A DNA stretch of 51,286 bases from positions 1 to 51,286 of the IMG/VR virus record IMGVR_UViG_3300045919_000132; one strand, given 5' to 3'. The DNA comes from a virus. A model generated the notes under the pieces. The model searched no databases. It had not been told where the DNA came from and was given only the letters and a program-made list of their open reading frames with translations. Positions 1 through 8,300 of the stretch are shown here, piece after piece (position 1 is the stretch's first letter; every line of letters starts with the position of its first letter). The translations under genes were made by a program, and so were the position numbers.

Positions 1-28
1 TTCTTGGGGATGGGCGGGTATAGAGGGG
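1..28. repeat. left copy of terminal overlap (G-rich)
   Basis: Bases 1-28 match 51259-51286 with one mismatch (C at 15, G in the other copy). The block has four G-tracts (6-9, 12-14, 16-18, 25-29) with short loops, a G-quadruplex-type pattern. Removing one copy keeps an ORF open across the junction. 28 is not a multiple of 3, so keeping both copies would break that ORF. It is most simply an assembly overlap of a circular map. Confidence 0.8.
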
Positions 29-57
29 GCGTGAACCCTAATTCCAATAAAGTCCAT
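1..57 (-). CDS. small zinc-motif protein between polymerase halves (5' part, continues at 51258)
   Basis: The ATG at 57-55 overlaps the stop of the polymerase N-terminal gene (TAATG). The frame runs off the window start. After collapsing the 28-base overlap it continues at 51258 and stops at 51106, giving 69 residues (210 nt). The N-terminal part is Pro/His-rich. The full product has the pattern C-x2-C followed about 25 residues later by H-x-C, a small zinc-binding signature common in phage accessory proteins. Function unknown. Confidence 0.6.
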   Translation of the reverse strand, partial: MDFIGIRVHAPSIPAHPQE

Positions 58-1241
58 TAATACCTCGTAATGAACACATCTTGAATCTCTCCTGCAAAGT
101 TTTGAAGGTTTGGATCAGAGCTAGACGCTCGGCCAGTCCTTGTGACTACTTGATTAAACTGTCCATGCAACATGCTAGGCTCCCAACCCTTTTCTTCAAC
201 GAGTTTGGGAAGCTTGACGTAATACTCAAGAATCTTAGTCCACTTGGCCCTCGCTTTAAGGATTTCAACAATACCGATCTTATCTTTTAACGTTGATAGA
301 ACTTCGTCGTTGGTGAAGTAGATGCGCCACTTACCTTCTTCCTGAAGCTCATAGGTTGGCTTGTCTTTAGTCTTTTTGACTTCCCATTCGTCTTGAGGTT
401 CAAACAGTCGAGGAAAATGAATCAGGTTCTCTACGGTGCGGTATTTGCGTTGCCCTGCCTTAGCGCCTGTCTTGTATATGCCAATCTGCTCCTGCTCGGT
501 GACAGGAACATAGCCACCAAACAACACAGCGGAAAGATGATCCCCGCTGTCCCAATTAACATCAATGCCTTGGTTGTAAACTCTAAGCTGCTCATGAAAA
601 TCTGCAAGCCTCGCACGAACCTCGACAGCCCTTGCGTGACATAGTTCGGTGTCAATCTTGATCCCATTGTACTCCATCTCCTCTAGAACTTTCAAATCTT
701 CGCACGACAGGCAGAACACCCGGAACATCAGGGGACTGCTCTGAAAGTCTTTCTGCTGCGCTAAGAATAACCATGTAGTTGATTCTACGTCTTGCTGTAG
801 ATACTCGGTGAGTTCGTTTCTTGGAATATCGCAGGTGTTTATTCCTTTGTCCCAGTATTCCAGCTTGATACGATCAATCTTGCGCGGCCCACCGCGTCGT
901 TCCATAGCGCCATCGAGCGACGGATAAACCCACCGCTGCCGTGAGAGAACATACTCCGCAAGCTGGCAGTCCCACAACCGCTTGGTTTGGAACACTTCGG
1001 CGAATCGATCACCCAAAACACGTATCCAATGTAAATCAAACTTAAGATTAAAACCGACAACATGGCTACACCCGACCAAATCATTGTAGAAGTCATCTTC
1101 GCTTTCTCCAGTGTAAAAATGCTTGAACCCTTCGTCTTTCCACAAACATCTCCAACCAGTAACAACTAGCCGGTTGTATTTGGAAAAGGGGGTTCCCTTC
1201 ATGTAGATAGTAGTTTCGGTGTCAAATACGAGTGCTTTCAC
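57..1241 (-). CDS. DNA polymerase family A, N-terminal fragment (3'-5' exonuclease and start of polymerase domain)
   Basis: A 394-residue protein starting at GTG 1241, directly after the helicase stop. It has the three DEDD exonuclease motifs: FDTETT at residues 6-11, GFNLKFD near 63-70 and YLQQD near 147-151. It ends shortly after the family A block RTGRASSSDPNLQNF (about 368-383) and the strand leading to motif A. Motifs A, B and C are missing here and lie in the separate gene 50418-51137. The protein would proofread and, paired with the other half, replicate the phage genome. The split lies between the conserved SSSDPNLQN block and motif A. Confidence 0.93.
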   Translation of the reverse strand: MKALVFDTETTIYMKGTPFSKYNRLVVTGWRCLWKDEGFKHFYTGESEDDFYNDLVGCSHVVGFNLKFDLHWIRVLGDRFAEVFQTKRLWDCQLAEYVLSRQRWVYPSLDGAMERRGGPRKIDRIKLEYWDKGINTCDIPRNELTEYLQQDVESTTWLFLAQQKDFQSSPLMFRVFCLSCEDLKVLEEMEYNGIKIDTELCHARAVEVRARLADFHEQLRVYNQGIDVNWDSGDHLSAVLFGGYVPVTEQEQIGIYKTGAKAGQRKYRTVENLIHFPRLFEPQDEWEVKKTKDKPTYELQEEGKWRIYFTNDEVLSTLKDKIGIVEILKARAKWTKILEYYVKLPKLVEEKGWEPSMLHGQFNQVVTRTGRASSSDPNLQNFAGEIQDVFITRY

Positions 1242-2501
1242 CTATTGAAGAATATCCCTATAACGAGCAATTTCAGGTTCAATCAGAATTTCGGTACGCC
1301 CATGACGAAGACGCGACACGGTATCATCGTCGCCGGAGAGTTTGTTTTTGGAAATGTTAAAGAATCGTACATCCTCAAGAGCGGGGTCATGGGTTTTCCC
1401 AATACCCAGAATCCAATCGGCTTCAGCTTGCTTTGACGTTTTCGCATTAGCTACGTTGTCCATAGTCAGCCATTTTTGTCCTTCTCCTGTTCCATCTGCT
1501 TGGCAGACTCCAATAACTGGGCAATATGCTTTTGCAAGTTCTCTAGCCCAGATATAAATGGCCCCAAGTCGTAGGTCTTCCCGATCCGAATCAAATCCTT
1601 TGACTTTATCAATCTGGTCAAAAAGGATGAGAGAAGGTTTGTACTCTCGAATAATGCGTTCAGCTTCACCTTTAAAGAGCGCAGCACGATCAACGATGCG
1701 AATTTTCGACTTTGTTCTTTCGTCAAACGCCCTAGACCATTTGGGAATATCTCCACATAAGTCACTTTGGGTAATTCCCAGACTAGCTTGATAGACACGT
1801 AGGTTTACCTTTTCACCTTGTTCTTCATTGTTGAACCACAGAATAGGGCCGTCTTCGTCCCGCAACTGCGAAGCCATGTACGTGACTTCCGATGCAAGGA
1901 ACGTAGTCTTTCCTGTCTCTGGCCTAGCAAACACAAACCCAAAGTCACCTTTGCGAAGTGACCCTAGGGACCAGTTAAGGAAATTGATGCGCCACCGTAG
2001 GCCTCGCTTGGCGACCTGTTTATCGACCAACTCTGCCAAATCGTTTGTTACGAACAACTGCTCGGAGGTTTCGGTTTCAATCGGAGTGTCAATCTCCGAG
2101 AGCAACGCAGACAGGTCCGTTAGAGGTTTGGACCCGTTCTGCACATCAAAGGCCGTCAGGCTGATCTGAGATAAGACCTGCTGACGCTTGTACGCTTTGA
2201 GTAGCTCCTGCGCGATCTCTCGATCACTTGGGTTTGAGCGCAGTGAATTGAAGATGTCGTTAAAAACGACGTATTTTTTTTCTGTAAGACCAAGGTTCTT
2301 TGATTTGAAAAAGATTTCAAAGTCATCAACAGTGAAAGATTCTTTTTCAGGAAAAGCTTCGTAAAGAAGCTTAATGAATTCTACAAGAGTAAGTAGTTCT
2401 TTGTTGTTTATTTTATAATTAATAATATACTTATAATATTTATTATATATATCTTTATATAATAATATATTAAGTATACCACATAAAACGTTATCTGTCA
2501 A
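1242..2501 (-). CDS. replicative DNA helicase, DnaB/RecA-like
   Basis: A 419-residue protein with a RecA-type motor. Walker A (ARPETGKTT) is near residues 188-197 and Walker B (LILFDQID) near 289-296, followed by helicase-like loops to the C-terminus. Start is TTG 2501 with GAGGT upstream. It would unwind DNA at the fork with the neighbouring primase; here T7 gp4-type functions are split into two genes. The first 40 or so codons are very A+T-rich (Ile, Asn, Lys, Tyr), unlike the rest. A TGNNTATCGACC copy lies inside the gene at 2017-2028. Confidence 0.9.
   Translation of the reverse strand: MTDNVLCGILNILLYKDIYNKYYKYIINYKINNKELLTLVEFIKLLYEAFPEKESFTVDDFEIFFKSKNLGLTEKKYVVFNDIFNSLRSNPSDREIAQELLKAYKRQQVLSQISLTAFDVQNGSKPLTDLSALLSEIDTPIETETSEQLFVTNDLAELVDKQVAKRGLRWRINFLNWSLGSLRKGDFGFVFARPETGKTTFLASEVTYMASQLRDEDGPILWFNNEEQGEKVNLRVYQASLGITQSDLCGDIPKWSRAFDERTKSKIRIVDRAALFKGEAERIIREYKPSLILFDQIDKVKGFDSDREDLRLGAIYIWARELAKAYCPVIGVCQADGTGEGQKWLTMDNVANAKTSKQAEADWILGIGKTHDPALEDVRFFNISKNKLSGDDDTVSRLRHGRTEILIEPEIARYRDILQ
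2017..2028 (+). repeat. TGNNTATCGACC motif, copy 1
   Basis: TGTTTATCGACC. In the helicase gene it encodes an in-frame Val-Asp pair (GTC GAT) on the minus strand. Confidence 0.8.
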
Positions 2502-2510
2502 TACCTAACC

Positions 2511-3281
2511 TCAATTATTTTCGAGTAGCATCTGTTTAATCCTAGCTGGTGGCTCTTCTTTTGGATCACAGTTCGTGTGAACTACAAGAGGTTTGAAGCC
2601 CAATTCCTTAGCCTGTGTCGCAAGCTGAGTAGACTTCCGTTGCATGTCCGGATCAAGCCAAAACACTAACTTGTCGGTCAAAATTAACAATCGTCGCATA
2701 CGTTCAGCGGACAAATCGTTCCCGAACAACGGCATCGCAGCCATGTAACGACTGCATTTGATGGCTGAAACCATATCCTCAACCAACACTATACCATTTC
2801 TTTCGTCATTTGTCAAGCCCAAAATGTGAACAATTTCGGCCACTTTGCCATAAGTGACCCATTTTGGACGTCTGGTAACGGCTGCTCCAAGCCCTTTAAA
2901 GTTGCGTGCTTGATACGCAATCAGGTTTTCGTCGTCGTAGATAGGGAACAACAACTGCTCTTCTTTCTGCGACCACTTGAGGTTGTGCTCTTCCGCTTCG
3001 GCACTGGTAATGCCGTAACTTAGGAGCCATTGTTGAGCTTTAAAACCCAAAGTATAGACGGCATCCTCGGGCATTCTGATTTTGGAGGGGAGCATCTCCT
3101 GTTTGGATACCCCTAGGACCGCTTTAGCGGCCTCTAGGACGACTTCTGTGGTTCGGCTAGGGGGTTCCCCATACCCACAGCCAAAACACCAAGCATGGCC
3201 GTCTTTCCAGCGCCCTAGATTATCCCTGCTACCACAAGAAGGGCAGGCTTCGTGACATTCAAATTCTGAACTGCTAAACAT
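2511..3281 (-). CDS. DNA primase, zinc-finger plus TOPRIM
   Basis: Start chosen at ATG 3281 (MFSSSEF), preceded by GAAGG and overlapping the upstream gene's stop; a longer frame to 3422 is less likely. The N-terminus has a four-Cys zinc motif (CPSCG then CFGCG), as in T7 gp4-type primases. The centre has a TOPRIM-like core with VLVEDMVSA and FWLDPD. It would make RNA primers for the adjacent helicase and polymerase. No helicase domain is fused. Confidence 0.88.
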   Translation of the reverse strand: MFSSSEFECHEACPSCGSRDNLGRWKDGHAWCFGCGYGEPPSRTTEVVLEAAKAVLGVSKQEMLPSKIRMPEDAVYTLGFKAQQWLLSYGITSAEAEEHNLKWSQKEEQLLFPIYDDENLIAYQARNFKGLGAAVTRRPKWVTYGKVAEIVHILGLTNDERNGIVLVEDMVSAIKCSRYMAAMPLFGNDLSAERMRRLLILTDKLVFWLDPDMQRKSTQLATQAKELGFKPLVVHTNCDPKEEPPARIKQMLLENN

Positions 3282-3459
3282 TTTCCTTCTTTCCACCGCG
3301 TTGAAGACAAACAGAAACGGCTTTTGTAGCCACTGTTGAAAAATGCGTACACCAATTTGCAAACTCACTCTGTCGTAACGCTGGAGTGTGATGGTTTCTA
3401 GTGTTTCCAGACCAAAACACACAGTTTTTACAATGTTTGGGTTGTTTTTGTCGGGGCAT
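3274..3459 (-). CDS. small cysteine-rich protein, first gene of the replication operon
   Basis: A 61-residue protein with CKNC near the N-terminus and further Cys at about 37 and 51, so likely zinc-binding. Its stop overlaps the primase start, suggesting translational coupling. It starts 26 bases downstream of the 19-bp dyad at 3486, after an AACAAGG ribosome site. Function unknown. Confidence 0.75.
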   Translation of the reverse strand: MPRQKQPKHCKNCVFWSGNTRNHHTPALRQSEFANWCTHFSTVATKAVSVCLQRGGKKENV

Positions 3460-3485
3460 TATCTTTTAACCTTGTTATAAGTTAA

Positions 3486-3504
3486 TTATAGATGGTATCT
3501 ATAA
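3486..3504 (-). promoter_or_regulatory. 19-bp dyad element, site 1
   Basis: TTATAGA-TGGTA-TCTATAA, perfect 7-bp arms. It sits in the 61-bp gap upstream of the small Cys-rich gene, primase, helicase and polymerase. The downstream AACAAGG resembles that at 12.3 and 13.9 kb. Candidate promoter or operator. Confidence 0.75.
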
Positions 3505-3520
3505 GTATCGGGACCACATG

Positions 3521-3871
3521 TCATAATGCCATATGCTCCGAGATAGGTGCATCATAAATGATGTAAACCTGATTTTCTGTCAAATCCTCCTCAACCTTGG
3601 GAGGAACTACAGCAGGGGGTTTGGGTTCAACCTTGGGTTTCTGTGGACGCAACAACGCTGCCTGTTGTCGTTCTTGTTTACGTACCATACGGCGCTCCTG
3701 CCGAGTCTGTGCTTGCTTGACAACAACAAGACGCTTTGGCCCCTCATCTTTATCAAACCCAAAAGAACAAGCAGCTTTCTTGCAGTTAGCCAAAGCAAAA
3801 TTACGTATGTAAGTCTCAGTCCCGCCCGTAAACTTGAATTTGCATTGCTTGCAAGTAAGTTTAATAGTCAT
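3521..3871 (-). CDS. hypothetical protein with Cys-rich N-terminus
   Basis: Start at ATG 3871 (MTIKLTC) with GGAGGTG upstream; a longer frame with a hydrophobic leader overlaps the previous gene and has no better start. About 116 residues: CKQC at 7-10 with two more Cys within 30 residues suggests a zinc site. A basic, Gln/Arg-rich middle and a Pro/Lys-rich linker follow. Last gene before the dyad at 3486. Function not recognised. Confidence 0.7.
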   Translation of the reverse strand: MTIKLTCKQCKFKFTGGTETYIRNFALANCKKAACSFGFDKDEGPKRLVVVKQAQTRQERRMVRKQERQQAALLRPQKPKVEPKPPAVVPPKVEEDLTENQVYIIYDAPISEHMAL

Positions 3872-4046
3872 CGAAGTCCACCTCCGAAAAATCATCAAGA
3901 GCAGTAATATCATCATCAGTAGGAAGAAGATCATCTTTTATTTCTTCGGAGCATCCGCCACAAAGTTCGAGGGGAACCTTAGTTCCATGATAGTTGCGGG
4001 ATTCCTCAAAGGGTGTGAGGATGACTTGACAAGCAAGGCATCGCAT
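3861..4046 (-). CDS. small acidic zinc-motif protein
   Basis: 61 residues with CLAC at 3-6 and CGGC near 29-32, a typical two-knuckle zinc ribbon, followed by a strongly acidic C-terminus rich in Asp. Coupled at both ends: TAATG at its start and an 11-base overlap with the next gene. Function unknown. Confidence 0.72.
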   Translation of the reverse strand: MRCLACQVILTPFEESRNYHGTKVPLELCGGCSEEIKDDLLPTDDDITALDDFSEVDFDDY

Positions 4047-4630
4047 TATGCCGGACCTCGGACAAGTCCGGGCCTGCGGCGAGGCGGTGCCGTAGCCAAA
4101 CGATTTGCATCCTGCATCTGTCGCAATGCCTCTATAGGATCATAATTCAATCCCTGTGCTTGATTGTTATTTGGCCGACCCACGACACCCTCCACTCGAA
4201 CCGCATTAGCAAGGCCCTGAAGAGGCTGCCGAATAACAGGTTGCTCAAGCCAATCAAAGTCAGCGGGGTTGATCCGGGGCGCATCCACTGCCACTTTAAC
4301 TGCGGGTTTCTTCTTGGTAGCTTTCTCCTCCTGTTCTTTATCCCAATCTTCCTTGCTCAAAGGCTGCAAACGAAATACTTCAATGTTCACGGCAAGTTTC
4401 TCGGGAAATGCTTCCAAATCCTTGTTGAACATGCGGAACACACCGCTGTGCTGTGATTTGAGCGACACCAGCTTGCGGCTGCTCTCAACCACACAGATGA
4501 TGTTTCCGGGAACAACATAGTCCTGAAGTTGGATCGGAAAATAGACTTGAACGGGTTGTCCTAAATCCGTAAAAAACTGAGGATCGAGACGGAAGGATAG
4601 GACTTTATCCTGTTCAACGGCGACTAGCAT
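4046..4630 (-). CDS. hypothetical protein downstream of ATP-grasp gene
   Basis: 194 residues, not recognised. The first 95 residues look like a compact beta-rich fold; the rest is charged and Pro/Arg-rich, ending in a basic low-complexity tail. It overlaps the ATP-grasp gene by 17 bases and the next gene at TAATG, so it belongs to the same transcript as the amide-ligase cassette. It could be an adaptor or substrate of the cassette; there is no direct evidence. Confidence 0.7.
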   Translation of the reverse strand: MLVAVEQDKVLSFRLDPQFFTDLGQPVQVYFPIQLQDYVVPGNIICVVESSRKLVSLKSQHSGVFRMFNKDLEAFPEKLAVNIEVFRLQPLSKEDWDKEQEEKATKKKPAVKVAVDAPRINPADFDWLEQPVIRQPLQGLANAVRVEGVVGRPNNNQAQGLNYDPIEALRQMQDANRLATAPPRRRPGLVRGPA

Positions 4631-5411
4631 TCATTTCTCCCATGAGGTTGACAACTGCATTGGCGTAATTGTTTACCGTTTGGCCCGACAAGCCGGGAGC
4701 GGTGTTGACTTCGAGGACGTAGCACTTGTTTTCTTTTTCGTTGTAGATAACGTCAACGGCTCCGAAGTGGAGTCCAAGTGCCTGTACGGCGGAAACAGCA
4801 AGTTCGTCCAAGCCTGTCGGTTTCTGGATATTCTCTCGGCAAAAAACCCATCCGTTCTGATAGGATCGAACTTGGTAGTTGACTTGATCATTTGGGACCT
4901 CCTGACGTTTCTTTTTCTGTTGACAATCGATTACTTTTCTACCAAAGACATGGACTCGATACTCGTGCTTTTTTGGGATATATTTCGTATACAATGGTGC
5001 ATTTGTAAACTGCTCTCCCGAACACCTGACAATTCCGCGACCAGAGTGCCCGTTAAGCGTTGTGCGCGCAAAAATAGCTCTTTCCGCTGCCCATTGTCGG
5101 GCAACTCCCATATCGGTAGTGAATTCTGGGCACGGTACACCTCTCTCAGCAAATCGATTAAACGTTGCGAGTTTATTAGAAGCAATCGCAACCGCTGCTC
5201 GGGAGTTGACAAGATTGGGGGTGCTGAGTCCCGTTGATGCACTTGATCCCCAATTGATATAAAGCCGGGAGTTTTTGACACGATGCGTCTTCGATTGGTT
5301 ATCGACCTGAAAAACTTTGGATTTGAGTAGTTCAGTTAAGCGTGCTGCTAGAAGGCGCGAGGATGCGCTCCCCATCTTGTACGGCATCAATACGGGTTTC
5401 TTGAGTTTCAT
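4614..5411 (-). CDS. ATP-grasp ligase
   Basis: 265 residues with ATP-grasp features: a nucleotide-binding loop with GHSGRG near 118-125, EYRVHVF in the centre, and a C-terminal metal/ATP segment GAVDVIYN...LEVNTAPGL (about 214-243) carrying the Asp, Glu and Asn ligands. Such enzymes activate a carboxylate as an acyl phosphate and join it to an amine or other nucleophile. Neighbours are a class II amidotransferase and two COOH-NH2 ligases, pointing to peptide or amide synthesis. Substrate unknown. Overlaps the upstream gene by 80 bases. Confidence 0.88.
   Translation of the reverse strand: MKLKKPVLMPYKMGSASSRLLAARLTELLKSKVFQVDNQSKTHRVKNSRLYINWGSSASTGLSTPNLVNSRAAVAIASNKLATFNRFAERGVPCPEFTTDMGVARQWAAERAIFARTTLNGHSGRGIVRCSGEQFTNAPLYTKYIPKKHEYRVHVFGRKVIDCQQKKKRQEVPNDQVNYQVRSYQNGWVFCRENIQKPTGLDELAVSAVQALGLHFGAVDVIYNEKENKCYVLEVNTAPGLSGQTVNNYANAVVNLMGEMNASRR
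5296..5307 (+). repeat. TGNNTATCGACC motif, copy 2
   Basis: TGGTTATCGACC, in frame as Val-Asp in the ATP-grasp gene. Confidence 0.8.
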
Positions 5412-6801
5412 CTTTCTTCTCCGCTCTGTTGAAACGCTTCATAACACAATTAGCGCAAAACACACGCCCGATACCTTTGGTAGTACTCAATTCCACAGAT
5501 GTGAACTGCTGCTCCGCATCTTGAATCAATGCGGCACAATCGTTGCATTTGTGGTGACTTGCAACACGTTTCCAAATGGTTTGTGGAACCCGACGCCTAT
5601 TCCACAACTCAACCATCGTAGGCCCAACAACATCCTTGAGGCGTATCCACGGGCCGTTTACGGTTACCCCGGAAGATACAACTGTTCCGGACAACCAGTT
5701 GTCGCCGTTGCTGTCTTTTTCGGTTGAATCTGCAATGTCTGCTACCTCGCCCGTCCAATCGGCATCTCCGGTAATGTCAATTTGAACTCCCTCAAAAACA
5801 ACATTGCCTGTGGTGGCAACAAAAGGCTGGTTGGTGGCTGTGTTTAAAATACGCTGAAGGCGCGTTACTTTGAACTCAAGTTCTTTGCCAACAGCATATG
5901 GTGCAATGGCTCGTGTCCAAACTTGTCGAATGTCGGAAGTAGGTTCATTAGTTGCCCGCGTCTCTAGCGCCGGAGCAACGACCGCCTTGTCCTTGTCCGT
6001 AGACAAATTAGAGGGGCGGTCAACAAAAGGGTAACCATCTCCACACTCGGATTCACACATACCCGCATAGTTGTGTTGAACCGTAGTGCCCCACGCCTTG
6101 GGCCTGTACTCGGTGGCAGTAAATTCCTCGCCGGTTTGAAATTCCAACATTACGTGGGGATCGAGAGGAGAAGCTTTGCCGATCTTGATGGCACTGTGTC
6201 CGCGACGGGCAGGCCCGGCGGCACCCGCAAGCATCCACGGTTCGGATGCCACCATCCAAAGACGTTCCGTTTCAGCAATCCAGAGAGGACGTTCCGGGTT
6301 ACGTGCAATCCGCAACGTCTTGTCGCGCTTGTCGTACCACACAAGAGCATAGGCACCGACGATGCTTTCCAGCACTTCTTTGGCAGGCTTGTTGTTCAAT
6401 CCACGGGCGAGGGCTTGACTATCGACCGCCGCCTTCTGATCAAACATCTGGGCGTTTCCGATGTATCCATTGTGAATCAGAATAATGTTGTCTTCAAGAA
6501 ACGGATGGGAATTGGCCGATGAAATCTGCCCAACAGTTGCCTTGCGGTTATGCCCAAAAACCATGTTGAATGACCGAGTGATCTTGCTCTTGAATTTGTC
6601 GTACTCCATCAACTCGACAAAGTTGGAAGCATTGGTGCCTTGTTTGGTCAGATACGCCTGCTTGTTCTGATAGACACCAAAACATCCTGTGCCGTCCAAT
6701 CCACGGACTTGGTTCATGAGAAGCATGTCCGTAAATATGTCTGCTTCCGGCGCATAAAAACCGGAAGATTTCTTTGCGATCAAACCAACGATGCCACACA
6801 T
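5332..6801 (-). CDS. class II glutamine amidotransferase (Ntn hydrolase) with C-terminal zinc ribbon
   Basis: 489 residues. It begins MCGIVG, so Cys2 is the expected N-terminal nucleophile after Met removal. RGLDGTG (about 34-40), GHNRKATVG (83-91), NSHPF and HNGY follow, the signature of GlmS/PurF-type glutaminase domains. Residues about 270-489 are a separate region ending in a CxxC...CxxC zinc ribbon. It should release ammonia from glutamine for a partner ligase; no synthetase domain is fused, so the adjacent ATP-grasp or amidoligase proteins are candidate partners. Confidence 0.9.
   Translation of the reverse strand: MCGIVGLIAKKSSGFYAPEADIFTDMLLMNQVRGLDGTGCFGVYQNKQAYLTKQGTNASNFVELMEYDKFKSKITRSFNMVFGHNRKATVGQISSANSHPFLEDNIILIHNGYIGNAQMFDQKAAVDSQALARGLNNKPAKEVLESIVGAYALVWYDKRDKTLRIARNPERPLWIAETERLWMVASEPWMLAGAAGPARRGHSAIKIGKASPLDPHVMLEFQTGEEFTATEYRPKAWGTTVQHNYAGMCESECGDGYPFVDRPSNLSTDKDKAVVAPALETRATNEPTSDIRQVWTRAIAPYAVGKELEFKVTRLQRILNTATNQPFVATTGNVVFEGVQIDITGDADWTGEVADIADSTEKDSNGDNWLSGTVVSSGVTVNGPWIRLKDVVGPTMVELWNRRRVPQTIWKRVASHHKCNDCAALIQDAEQQFTSVELSTTKGIGRVFCANCVMKRFNRAEKKDETQETRIDAVQDGERILAPSSSTLN
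6416..6427 (+). repeat. TGNNTATCGACC motif, copy 3
   Basis: TGACTATCGACC, in frame as Val-Asp in the amidotransferase gene. Confidence 0.8.
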
Positions 6802-6805
6802 AACT

Positions 6806-7702
6806 TTATTGCTTCCTCTTCAGAAAAACGTTGAACGGAGATTCCGTTGAAACACCGGAAAGAAGTTGATTTGTTACTGCCTTCCCGTGGAGAGCCGAGA
6901 ACACAGAATCAATTCCTTTTCGACACAGTTTGAAAATTTCTTTGTGGGCAATTACCTGCATAACATCAGAAGAAAACACATTCTCAAGAAATGCACGGGG
7001 GCCTGTGGACTCAAGAGTTTTATAGACAGTATCTATAGTTGTGCGGCGGGCAAACAGAAGTAGGTCATTGATGATCCGGAGCCACATAAAAACCTTCTCT
7101 TTGTCTCGGCACCCCGGCATGTGTCGGAATTCAACCGTTCCAAGATCAACCAACCGTGTAAGATTCAGCGCACTATATTTCTCCCATGAGCCAACAGCAC
7201 GATGCTGACTAGTGATCAGGTTTCCAATCAAAGTATCGGGATACGTCGTCTCCACAACCGGAACACAAAAGATACTACCTGCCCGGTCAGAGGAGGCGTA
7301 GTCAAATAAAATGCGTTCGACAACACAATAAGTTAACAGCAGAGTTTGTAACTGCTCCCATGAAAAATCGCGCACATTCACATGCACATGGATGGAAGTA
7401 CGCTGCGAAAATGACCAATCCGCAGGAAGCCCGTTCCACATCAAGTCCACAGCTTCGACGATAGCTCCACCGGAGCAGGGTACAGACACATACTCAACGC
7501 CGCCATTTCGAAGACTGCCATCAGTGTGGGAGTTCCACAACGTCCCAAACATCTCGTGCTTGAAGCTACCGTGACGGCTCCTCGCATTCTCAACTTCTAA
7601 CTCGATCCCGCAAACAAAATTGGGATCAAAGGGAGATTCTTTCTTGGACTGCACAACGTCCAATCGATTGGGCCATTGGTACGTCTTAGCGAGGGGCGTC
7701 AT
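6806..7702 (-). CDS. amidoligase (COOH-NH2 ligase, Amidoligase_2-like)
   Basis: Start at ATG 7702 (MTPLAKT), with AAGGA six bases upstream; the longer frame to 7894 runs through the previous gene. 298 residues. Glutamine-synthetase-like amidoligase motifs: GIELEVE near 27, DGSL...GGVEYVS near 60-75, SIHVHVNV near 102-110 and VEFRH near 189. These place acidic, His and Arg residues for ATP/metal and carboxylate binding. Known family members are predicted to form amide bonds between a carboxylate and an amine. A 19-bp dyad lies inside the gene at 7020. Confidence 0.82.
   Translation of the reverse strand: MTPLAKTYQWPNRLDVVQSKKESPFDPNFVCGIELEVENARSRHGSFKHEMFGTLWNSHTDGSLRNGGVEYVSVPCSGGAIVEAVDLMWNGLPADWSFSQRTSIHVHVNVRDFSWEQLQTLLLTYCVVERILFDYASSDRAGSIFCVPVVETTYPDTLIGNLITSQHRAVGSWEKYSALNLTRLVDLGTVEFRHMPGCRDKEKVFMWLRIINDLLLFARRTTIDTVYKTLESTGPRAFLENVFSSDVMQVIAHKEIFKLCRKGIDSVFSALHGKAVTNQLLSGVSTESPFNVFLKRKQ
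7020..7038 (-). promoter_or_regulatory. 19-bp dyad element inside the amidoligase gene, site 2
   Basis: TTATAGA-CAGTA-TCTATAG, 13 of 14 arm bases matching. It is fully within coding sequence, where it encodes an I-D-T-V-Y stretch. It may drive the downstream amidotransferase and ATP-grasp genes, or be coincidental. Confidence 0.5.
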
Positions 7703-8300
7703 ATACTTTCCTTTGAAATACAGGGTGAAGGGGCGTCCTAACCAACGTATCCTCGCTGACCGTCGCGATGGGAGTTTGATGGTGGAACAAAAGAAAATCC
7801 TTAGCTTTGGTAATGCTAAGTCCCACCATAAACTCCGAAGAGATTCCCACACAGTAGCTAGTCCCGTCCTTGAGCATTTGAATAGCCGTTGCAAAGTCTG
7901 GGTATGTGGGCCGGAACATGCTGTCTGCCATCCACAATTCCATGGATGGCATCAGAATCAACCGATTGGTCGTGTAGAAATTCCCACGAGTGGAAGTGCT
8001 GGCACACAAGGCCCGTTTATTTTGACGAATCGGTCGCCGAAAAAAGGAATAGCCGATGTTGTTAAAGTTGAATACCCCAGTTGCAGGAAACTCAAAATTA
8101 ATCTCGCCCTCACCGCCATAACGGACAATCTGCGTTCCCGCCAGTCCCTGCAAAGCAAACGTAGGGGCCGCATTTTCTCCGGGATAGATTGCCGCCAACG
8201 AAACAGTTTCAAACTCCTTGTTCGAGGTGGGTTTGTAGCGAATGTAAGTGTGGAGATAGCGAAGAACAAGGTCTTCGTATAACCGGCCAAAATCAATCAT
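7686..8300 (-). CDS. hypothetical protein within amide-ligase cassette
   Basis: 204 residues, not recognised. Soluble, aromatic-rich, with no clear catalytic motif. It overlaps the type 2 ligase gene by ATGA at its start and the amidoligase gene by 17 bases at its end, so it is co-translated between two ligases. It could be a subunit, substrate-binding protein or diverged ligase. Confidence 0.72.
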   Translation of the reverse strand: MIDFGRLYEDLVLRYLHTYIRYKPTSNKEFETVSLAAIYPGENAAPTFALQGLAGTQIVRYGGEGEINFEFPATGVFNFNNIGYSFFRRPIRQNKRALCASTSTRGNFYTTNRLILMPSMELWMADSMFRPTYPDFATAIQMLKDGTSYCVGISSEFMVGLSITKAKDFLLFHHQTPIATVSEDTLVRTPLHPVFQRKVYDAPR

